A stretch of 64,000 nucleotides of DNA from Tetracentron sinense (Eukaryota > Streptophyta > Magnoliopsida > Trochodendrales > Trochodendraceae), in the NCBI GenBank assembly GCA_015143295.1, contig CM026565.1:31070052-31134051 (forward strand). Direction: 5' to 3'. The position numbers and the translations under genes were made by a program. The notes beneath the pieces are model-generated. The model was not told where the DNA came from. It ran no database searches and saw nothing but the letters and a program-made list of their open reading frames with translations. This document shows, piece by piece, positions 55,861-64,000 of this stretch; the first letter of the stretch is position 1; each line of letters starts with the position of its first letter.

Positions 55861-58460
55861 AATGTCGGTTCTCATTGGTTCACGCCCCACTTTTTAATAC
55901 TCAGTAACTATGGTTAAGATTCACTCACCTCTAAGGTTAAGTGTAACGACCCCAAAATCCTACAAGGCTAAAATAGGACTTTGGGATCGCTACATTACTT
56001 AAACCTGCTTAAAATCCATGACATGCAAGGCACACTAACACGAGTCTCCAAAAATGAGGATAATAAAATTTTCGATATATCAACTGTAACTAACTAAATA
56101 GCACGAGTCTATAGTCAACAAATACAACCCACTAAAACCAAAGAGTCTGATACACAACTATAAAAGTCTACTAAGTAACATCTACTCAAGTCTAATACAA
56201 CTCTCTCAATCAAATGAAATAAAAACTAAGAGGCGTAGCCACCCAAGTCTCTGGCTCCCTCATCAGAGGGCTCACCTTCACCTTCTTCCTCTGCGTATGT
56301 TTCCTCAACCCACGGCTCCGCCGTGTACTCCTGCTCTAAACCTGCCAAGACAAAGTCCGACTGAGTACAAAGGTACTCAGTGTATATAAAATCCAACCAA
56401 CAATAATAATATACCTGCATTTAGTCAGAAACATATCCAATAACATAATAACATAATCAGAGTGCGGAAGAACGTGTGCGCATATACATCATATCATCAC
56501 CTTAACTCGTGTACTTGTGAGAATCTTAGACTTGGAAGACAATACACTTATGAGTTGCTTATGCTTATGAGACCACGTGCTTGTGAGATGCTTATGCTTA
56601 TGCACTTATTCAGATCATACAATGATGTGACATACCGTTCTTGGCGGATACGGATCATGCCTATGAATCAAATGTAATTGACATGCCGTTCTTGGCGGAT
56701 ACGGACCATGTCATGCTTATGCTTATTCAGAATGTCATACGTATGTCATGCTCATGCTTGTGGTCCACATGTGTGACTTGTGAGACTCTTATCTTAACAT
56801 ACACGTGCATATGTGCTTAAGTGTCGAAATTAACATTCAAGTTGGTAATTGCTTAGATTCTGATCTCCCACCATGGAAACTCCACTATACTGTCCCATAC
56901 CAAATAGTTAGAGAATTCCCGGTTTGAGAGATGTTCCTCTAAGTTCTTACCTTCCCGACTATCAATTTTCATGCAAATAATTAGACATACTTAACAAACC
57001 ATTCACATATACATATCTTATCATAATTCATATCGCAATTCATAATCAATTTACCACCATTTCATAAGAGTATAATAGCATTTATCCTTTCAAGAATTTT
57101 CACAAACACCTTATGTACGCATAATATGAATCCATTTCCCCTCTATATTTTCAAGCATTCATCAAACCATAATTCATCCATACAATCAATTCACTATTCA
57201 TATCCACATATTAATCCCATCCTCCATATATTTCCCATCCTCCATATATTCTATCCACATCCAATCCACATTTCCATCCACATTTCCATCAATAATTAGC
57301 TTACTTCATAGAAAATTTGGAGAAAATGCATTTAATCTCTATCCTATCATTTTTATCAAATTAATATTCACAAAACATTAAAATAGAGTTGATTAAGATA
57401 GTATATCGACCTTAGGAATCCTTCCCTTGGATTCAAAATGCTCCCGAGAAGATGTGGAGAAGCTTTGAGGACGATCTCCAAGCTTTCCTCTCAATCTTCT
57501 AGCAACCTCCTTCTTCTCCAAGCAACCCTCTCCCTCAAACCCTAGGTTTTCTCCCCATTTTTGCCAAATTAGGTTAGAAATAGGTAGAGTATTTTAATAT
57601 TTCGAGTAGGACCCCCTATTTATAGCCCCAAGGTCTGAGAACAAAAAGACCAAAACGCCCATACTAAAATTCTGTAAAAATCACGAAAGACCGAGCGATC
57701 GGTGGTTATGACCGATCGATCGGTTCTCAACCGAGCGATCGGTGCTCTTGACCGGGCGATCAGTAAAAAAAGTACTCTCTGGAAATTTTTCCCATACAAA
57801 ATTCTGGGTCAGTCGATAGATACCGATCGATCGGTTTTGGACCGATCGATCGCTACTTCTGACCGAGCGATCAGTGCTCTATTTCGACTCATTTTACTGT
57901 TTTGGCCATAACTTTTGACTCGTTCGTCGGATTTTGATGATTCAACTTGCGTTGGATTCGTCTTTCGAAAACGAACATTTCTGACGTTTTAGAATTTCTA
58001 AATTCCACTTAATTAATAGACTAAATTATCTCCAAAGTTGACTGATCTGCAATTCCATTAGATAAAACCCACCATTGACTTGGCTTAAACTCAAAATAAG
58101 GAAAAACATTAAACATGAACTTCGAAGAGGGTTCCAACACCTTTCTAATGGTTTAAGAATCACTCAATTCCAGTAAACGGTGCCAAACTAGAGCTTCCTA
58201 AAGTTTAGGGTGTGATATGACATTCCTCCGTTACAAGTTTGATTAAGCCTAGTTCACACTACACCAAATAAATATATAATACAATAAACATCAAAACATC
58301 ATAAGCACTATAATACCCCTAATACAATGAAGTAAAAACATGAAAAAAGATTCGGGGTCTCTACATTAAGCAATCAAATGTTAATTTTTAGAATAAAAAA
58401 GCAAATTCTCACTTTCATTTAGTTAAGCTTAACCAAGGTTAAAAGTGTTAAAAGGGATAG
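55860..58460. repeat. Foldback copy split by the solo LTR
   Basis: Left half 55860-55941 (GGTTCTCATTGGTTCACGCC, CTATGGTTAAGATTCACTCA) and right half 58366-58460 (TTAAGCAATCAAATG, CTTAACCAAGGTTAAAAGTG, GGGATAGGAGGACAC) join smoothly when the LTR is removed. Confidence 0.75.
55942..58365 (-). mobile_element. 2.4-kb gypsy-type solo LTR
   Basis: TGTAACGACCCC to GGGGTCTCTACA, with a perfect 5-bp duplication TTAAG (55937-55941, 58366-58370). It sits in the middle of a foldback core whose halves resume on both sides. Orientation is taken from the sister LTR at 52648-55284. Contains eight or so GACCGATCGATCGGT-like palindromes at 57685-57880, and a TATA-like TATTTATAGCCCC on the minus-strand side. 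Confidence 0.9.
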
Positions 58461-59360
58461 GAGGACACATTGGTATGTTATATAAAAGAATTAAAAAAAA
58501 AAGATGAACGAGCAAATTTGTTTGAAAAAAATTCAAAAAACATTTTATAAGAAATAGATATACTCACGAATCCTAATACTTTAATTCAAATAATTATGGA
58601 CTTTAAGATTAAATTTGACTTGTCTTATTTTACATATTTCTAAGTACGCTAATTTTACCTTAATTATTTATATTAAAAGATAAGGATTCGGGAGTATACT
58701 GTGAATAACCTTACACTGACTTTTATAAGATAAATTTTTAAACTGTATCTCATCTTTTGCCATCCCTACTGTCAACATTCTCCACCACCTCTCGCACCAG
58801 CACTCTCCAGTCTCCACCGCCTGCGCTGCCACCATTGATGTATCATGACAATTCTTCTTATCTTACCACCCCCTCCCCCGGCCATAGGTATAAAATTTGT
58901 AACATGTCATATTTTAAATAATTTAATTAGACTTTCTAATTAAATGAATTAACATATAGTTATATATTTTCGTTGGAATAACAGAATTACTATCTTAATA
59001 TTTTTGCATCCGTAATTCTGTTATTTATTTTCGTTTTCTATGATCGATTTTGCCTAACTTTTTCTACATAGGTTCTAGCACAAACTTATTTTAGAAAATT
59101 AAAATTAATCTATTTCTAATCAAATTAATACTTAAGAAAAAAACAAAACAAAAGGGAATCATTCCAAATAGTCCTTTAGCTTATGACATGGCCTATGTCA
59201 TTATAATATATGCCCCCGGCTTTACTGACAATGACTCCAATGTCTTGCATCCTTGACTTGTATCATTTTGTCAATAAGGGTAGTTTTTTTTTTTTTTTTT
59301 TTTTGGGAAAGGAAAATTTTAATTATATACTTATGTCACTTTTTCTTGGTTCAACAATAA
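58461..59360. other. Intergenic, no gene recognised
   Basis: AT-rich DNA with a T tract (59287-59304). CCACCGCCTGCGC-type C-rich words at 58780-58835. No coding region supported. Confidence 0.35.
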
Positions 59361-59654
59361 TCTTTACTATTATAATGCGAGAGGGAAGCGTAGCCTGATT
59401 TTTCCAAGATTCTTAAACTACCCTTATATAAAACAAAACATTGATTCAATGTTTTAATTTAATGTGTTAATGTTTTACTGTAATTCCTAAACTGCCCTTT
59501 ATCTATTTAAAGAATAGAATCACAGCCAATTGTGATTGAACTCGGGGAGAGTTCAATCGCACCCACGGGTTAATATGTGTCCCTTTTAACTCCTTATAAA
59601 TGTGGTTAACTCCTTCCTCTCGCTCTCACGTGCATCGCACGTGCCACCAACTAG
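59361..59654 (+). mobile_element. 294-bp Helitron
   Basis: Begins TCTTTACTATTAT after an A and ends with hairpin CACGTGCATCGCACGTG, spacer CCACCAA and CTAG followed by T. Same 3' hairpin as the Helitron at 40142-40956. Carries the left half of a GATTGAACTC-shoulder foldback copy (59520-59600). Confidence 0.85.
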
Positions 59655-61090
59655 TAACTTATAAAAATAATATCACAATTGGAAAACTTAATCTATCCTT
59701 AGGATTCTAATACAAACACATACAAAAAAAAACTTAAAATAAAATAAATTACATGTTTCCCTTGCACCTGCTAGAGAGTTTTTCTCTGGCTTGAACACTA
59801 GAATGACACGAGTCCGTAGTCTATATTCTCTGGTAACTACTAACACCCTTTAACTGAAAGTTTTAACCCCAACAATTAATTTTTTTTCTTTAATCCGAAG
59901 ATTAGTGAATCTTAAATACAATTAAAGAGAGTTAAAAGAGACATGTCATTACAAAATAAAGGCCTTTTAATGATGATTTTAGCGGCGGCTATTAAAAACC
60001 ACCACTAATACATATAACGAACGACGGTTATATAAAACTGCCGTCTATAGAACCTTTATAACGGCGGTTATTTATGTTTTTTTGTGTTTTAATGGAGTTT
60101 TTTTGACGCATGATTAATACCAGTTGATACAGGTGTATCGACCCATGTCGATAGAGGTTGATACAATAGGTCGATACTATTATCCATATATGTATCGACA
60201 TATCGTCTTCAACCTTGGAACATAACAAATATCAACATGAAGGAAGGACTTGTATTGACCTGGTTTTTTGAGTATTGATCGGACACCGTAACTCATAAAA
60301 ATTAATAAAAAGAAAATACATGTAAACCCATATTAGATGGAATTTAGGGTTTTAAATTATAAATGCAATGATTATATATTTTTTTTCTTGGATTAATCAT
60401 GCATGCAATTATTTTAACTAATTAATTAAAAAAAAACACAAGAAACTCGAGACTTAGTTTTTTCTTCGGTAAATGTCATTCTTTAATGATTGTGGTTGCT
60501 CGTCGTCCCGACATTTGATTTTTATCAAAATGAAGCTCTTTTTTCTAAATGTGAGTTTCACCTAGATGAGTTTTTCACATGCATAAACTCTTTAGAACTC
60601 ATTTTTACACAAAAGAACATACCTAAAACAAAGCTCTCTCGTCGGAAATTGGGTTAGGATATAAATGTATTTTCGTCAAATGATTTGCATAAATGGTTCA
60701 AAAAGAAAAAAAATTCGCATGCGTGAACACCTTTGTATGTGCATAGGGGCATTAAGAGAAATGTGCTTAAAACTTAAGTATTTGAAGAACAATCCCAAAC
60801 TTGAAGAGTAATAAAGGAAAATCCCATTTTTGTTAAGCATTTTCAAAATAGTTGACTAACTTAAAATTAAAGAGAGGTAAGGCGCCACCTTTGAAGTCAA
60901 ATTTTTTTTGTCATGTTGGAAAAATATTGATTCCAATACTGGCAAGGGAATGACTTGAGAAACGGACCGCGCGGTCAGCTTGGACCCTTTAGCTTGGACC
61001 GTTTGAAACTAGAATTTTTTTTATTTTTTATCCAATTTTGGAGAAAATCTCAATTCTAATACCGTCAAGGGAAGGGGGAAATGGACCCCA
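59655..61090. other. Intergenic, repeat remnants
   Basis: A foldback fragment at about 59845-59950; an AACGGCGG/CCGCCGTT-type word cluster at 59980-60070; a GTTGATAC/TATCGAC word cluster at 60110-60225 similar in style to the hAT-like subterminal regions. No gene. Confidence 0.4.
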
Positions 61091-61094
61091 CGAT

Positions 61095-61270
61095 CAACTT
61101 CCAAGCTAACCACGCGATCTCATTGGTCCATGCCCTCCTTTTTAACACTCACTAATTTTGGTTAAGATTCACTCACCTTAAGCTTCATTCATCCAATCTT
61201 GATTTTTAAGGAAAAAAAAATTAATTATAATTTAGTTAAGTTTAACCATAGTTAAAAAGACAAAAACACT
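61095..61270. repeat. Foldback copy, partial
   Basis: CGCGATCTCATTGGTCCATG, GGTTAAGATTCACTCACCTT and TTTAACCATAGTTAAAAAGA. The right shoulder is missing. Confidence 0.6.
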
Positions 61271-61900
61271 GCAATGAGCTAGGAAGGGACCTCCCGGTCC
61301 CCTTCTCAGGACTCCACAAGGACAACTACAGCCATTTCCGTTCAAATATAGTATGGATCCAGTCCATCATTTTCAATGGTCTCGTCGTCCTCTATACCAT
61401 TAACGTGGCCCAATCATTAATCAGGACTGTTCATTTGTCGGTGCGTGATTAAACGGTCGAGATTCATTTACAGTAGGTATGATCTACGTTTATGATTGAT
61501 CGATCATGTCCTCACCACTTTTTTCCTTTTATTTTTTTTCCGTTAAACCCAACCGTCAGTCCATCGATGATACACGGGTCGGAATGGCGAAGTCGGGTCA
61601 AATTTGGTTTCGGGTATGAATACATTTAACTGTTTATCCCAAAAAAAATCTAATCACAATTACACCACCTCAGTGAAGTGTACATTCAAATAAATTTCTT
61701 TTAAAAAAAAGTGCGTTTTAAATAGATATATAAGAGCACCTCCAAAGTCCAAACACTATTTCTAACATATCTCTATTTTTCCTCCAAAATAAATAGAATT
61801 TTAAAATTGGGAGTCACTTTTTTTCATTATAACTCCAGCACTACTCCCTATTTCTTTTTTATTTCTATTAAGCACTCATTTTTTATTTTATTTTATTTTA
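61271..61900. other. Intergenic, no gene recognised
   Basis: No long open frame and no readable repeat ends. Confidence 0.35.
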
Positions 61901-61904
61901 ACAT

Positions 61905-62180
61905 CATTGTAACCGTTGAGGGTTCAATCCCACCTACAAGCAACACGTGTCTCTTTAAACACTTGTTTTCAAAAAGAAATATTAAAAAAAATTAACCATA
62001 AGTGTTAAAAATTCTTCACTAGAATCAAATATTTTTTTCTAAAAACTAAGATTATATTGTTAAGTCCCAAGAGTTGGTGAATTTTAACCACGTTTAGTAG
62101 AAGTTAAAAGGGACATATGTGTTAGCTTGTGGGTGCGATTGAATTCTCCCTTATTAGTTCTTAATTCAATCGCAATTGGT
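61905..62180. repeat. Foldback copy, GATTGAA shoulder type
   Basis: GGGTTCAATCCCACCTACAA and ACACGTGTCTCTTTAAACAC at left; TAAAAGGGACATATGTGTTA and GGGTGCGATTGAATTCTCCC at right, with core TTTTTCTAAAAACTAAG between. Confidence 0.7.
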
Positions 62181-62692
62181 TGTAGTTGAGGGTTCAAACG
62201 GTTTTGAAGAAGGTTTTTAAAAATAAGAAATTTAATAATATCTGGAGAACTGAAACGTCCCGCCACTTTTGATGAGCTGAAATGCCGGCCCTATCATCCT
62301 AAAAGAGGTGCTTTGAGAATCAGTTGTAGTGCACGTTTCTTTTTCATCCTTCCTATTATTGCCAAATGAGTCAGAATAGGTAGTGTTGGAGATGCTTTAA
62401 CATAACTATATTCAATCCTATACTTATGTTATGTATCTATTTGGAATAAAATAAAATAAAAATGAAAAAATGAAAATGTTTAGGTCCTTGTTTAGTTGCA
62501 CTTCTGTTTTTGTTTTTAAAAACAAAATTTTTACAAAAAAAACATGTTTCTTTTTTTTTGTTTTTAAAATTTAGCAATAAAAATTTAAAAAAACAAGGTA
62601 TCAAAAAATTTCTACTACCTTTGTTTTTGGAAATAAAAAACAAAAACAAAAAGTATTGGGTGTTACACCACCATCATCAAAACCGCCACCAC

Positions 62693-63299
62693 CAGGGGCG
62701 GAGCCAGGGGAGCATGGCCTTGCAAAATTTATGTAAATCCTTTCTGAACTAGTATGAATATTAAGCCCCTTAGTTAAAAAAAAAAATTTTAGTATAATTG
62801 GCCCACCTAATTTTTTTTTGTCCTATATAATATGGTAGCCCCCCCAAATTTTTTTGTCATATTTATAGTGGGCCCTCCAATGGAGTCCCCTTATGCCCTT
62901 GAGGTTATCACATGTCTCTATTGACACCCCTTAACTATGGTTAAATTCACCTAATCTTAAGGTTCACCTACTTATCCTTGGTTTTTAGAAAAAAATATTT
63001 AAATAATTTTAACCTTAGGAGTTAATAAATTTTAAATTAGGGTTCAAAAAGAAATTTGATATTTTTAAAAAAACCAAGGATAGGTGGGTGAATCTTAACT
63101 ACAATTAAGGGATATTAATAGGGACACGTGGCGACCTCAAAGGCATTACCTGGAAAAAAAATTCTCAAAATAAAAAAATTACCCCAAAAAAATCTCGGGA
63201 GTTACGCCCCCGAACCCCCAAATTCCATACCCTCAAATCAAAAAAAAAATTTACATGTAATTTGGCCCCGCCAATGAAAAATTCCTAGCTCTGCCCCTG
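62693..63299. mobile_element. hAT MITE, CAGGGGCGGAGC type
   Basis: Ends CAGGGGCGGAGCCAGGG and CCTAGCTCTGCCCCTG, 7/8 duplication GCCACCAC/ACCACCAC (62685-62692, 63300-63307). A well-known class of plant hAT MITE by its ends. Its interior contains a foldback copy at about 62890-63150. Confidence 0.88.
62890..63150. repeat. Foldback copy inside the hAT MITE
   Basis: CACATGTCTCTATTGACACC and TTAACTATGGTTAAATTCAC at left, AACCAAGGATAGGTGGGTGA and AGGGACACGTGGCGACCTC at right; both arms present. Confidence 0.8.
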
Positions 63300-63450
63300 A
63301 CCACCACCATCACCTCTACCACCGCCTACCAATCCACTACCACAAGTAACCTCCACCACAACAATGAATTAGAATTGTTTACTCATTATTATGTTCATAT
63401 ATCATAACTAAACATGTTTTTTCGTTTTTTAAAACAAGTAATAGTTAGAA

Positions 63451-63741
63451 GGCCTTGGATTGTCTCTGGGGAAGCTAGAAACTGGTCTTGGGGTTCCATA
63501 CATTGTGCGACAGTTGGCCAAAAAATGGGTAGAAGTCCTTCCATTTTCTCCCCATGATTTTGACTTCTCCCCATTTGATATCTCTCCCCCTTATTCTCAT
63601 ACACTTATCGCCACATGTCTTAATATGTGTGGAGAAGTCAAAATCATGGGCCCATGATTTTGACTTCTCCACCACCTGTCACCTATTCTATGGAACCCCG
63701 AGACAAGCCCTTTCTGGCTTCGCCAGAGACAATCTGAGGCC
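63451..63741. mobile_element. Mutator-like MITE, copy 3
   Basis: Ends GGCCTTGGATTGTCTCTGG and CCAGAGACAATCTGAGGCC, 9-bp flanks TAGTTAGAA/TAGTTGGAA (8/9; 63442-63450, 63742-63750). The interior holds nested CATGATTTTGACTTCTCC repeats in both orientations. Confidence 0.88.
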
Positions 63742-63846
63742 TAGTTGGAAATACCAAACATATTTTTTGTTTAAAAATTTTGAAAATAGAAAGTCATTTC
63801 CAATTTTAAAAACAGAAAAATGGAAGTGTATCCTAACGACCCATTA

Positions 63847-64000
63847 ACTACTATGCATTCCACTGCATGGTGGAATGTGAATTCTCGGTCTACATTGGTC
63901 CACGCCTTTTTTTAACATTAATTAATTAATTGTGGTTAAGATTCACTCCAATCATCCATCCAACCTTGATTTCTAGAAAAAGAATAATTAAATTAAATTA
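63847..64000. repeat. Foldback copy cut by the window end
   Basis: ATTCCACTGCATGGTGGAAT, CTACATTGGTCCACGCC, then core GTGGTTAAGATTCACTCCAA and CCAACCTTGATTTCTAGAAA. The right half lies outside the window. Confidence 0.65.

Larger units (their letters stand above)
62483..63843. mobile_element. Harbinger-like element (CCA-array family) containing two other transposons
   Basis: Left GGTCCTTGTTTAGTTGCAC, right GGAAGTGTATCCTAACGACC; TTA flanks at 62480-62482 and 63844-63846. Same family as 32109-32925, in reverse: its CCA-rich centre (62668-62692, 63300-63365) is cut by the hAT element 62693-63299, and a Mutator-like MITE sits at 63451-63741. Confidence 0.75.

Overview
This is a 64-kb stretch of AT-rich nuclear DNA from a flowering plant. 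The plant origin is shown by a Shaker-type AKT potassium channel gene with the exon order typical of plants, a plant-type QCR7 gene, Ty3 chromovirus and Ty1-copia remains, plant L1 LINE fragments, Helitrons and many MITEs. Nothing in it fixes the species. The transposon load and intron sizes suggest a medium-to-large genome. No bacterial-style operon, CRISPR array, rRNA or convincing tRNA gene was seen.

Two intact nuclear genes are present. On the minus strand, positions 11311-2558 hold QCR7 (mitochondrial complex III subunit 7): four exons, 123 codons, with a 7.4-kb second intron filled with nested transposons. On the plus strand, positions 23846-37057 hold a full-length AKT-type inward-rectifier K+ channel: eleven exons and 887 codons, with a probable GC-AG intron and two large introns packed with mobile DNA. 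Everything else is mobile DNA, its decay products, or sequence I cannot assign.

Layout: 1-2475 intergenic, with two long palindromes and a SINE-like repeat. 2476-11555 QCR7 and its promoter; intron 2 holds LINE pieces and a three-level nest (hAT > solo LTR > hAT). 11556-19975 minus-strand chromovirus with both LTRs, whose protease is split by a 2.9-kb solo LTR. 19976-23525 a duplicated host segment, a Helitron end and a foldback element. 23750-37310 AKT gene. 37311-45857 repeats, including a second copy of the QCR7-upstream segment that lacks the chromovirus but carries a Helitron. 45858-47862 a gag-only LTR element. 47872-51712 palindromic, Harbinger-like, foldback and hAT elements. 51889-58365 three LTR-derived blocks, with a copia solo LTR nested in one. 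58370-64000 Helitron, foldback copies and a Russian-doll nest.

The most unusual theme is a set of hAT-like non-autonomous elements. Most have verifiable 8-bp target duplications and similar ends (CATAGTT or CAGTGTT), but their subterminal regions are filled with different short words: CGAGT, CCGAAA, AACCGG, TAGGCG or GAAGC. A second theme is a foldback family of about sixteen copies with a conserved core and exchangeable shoulders. The two copies of the duplicated segment act as empty-site controls for each other, supporting the chromovirus and Helitron insertion boundaries.
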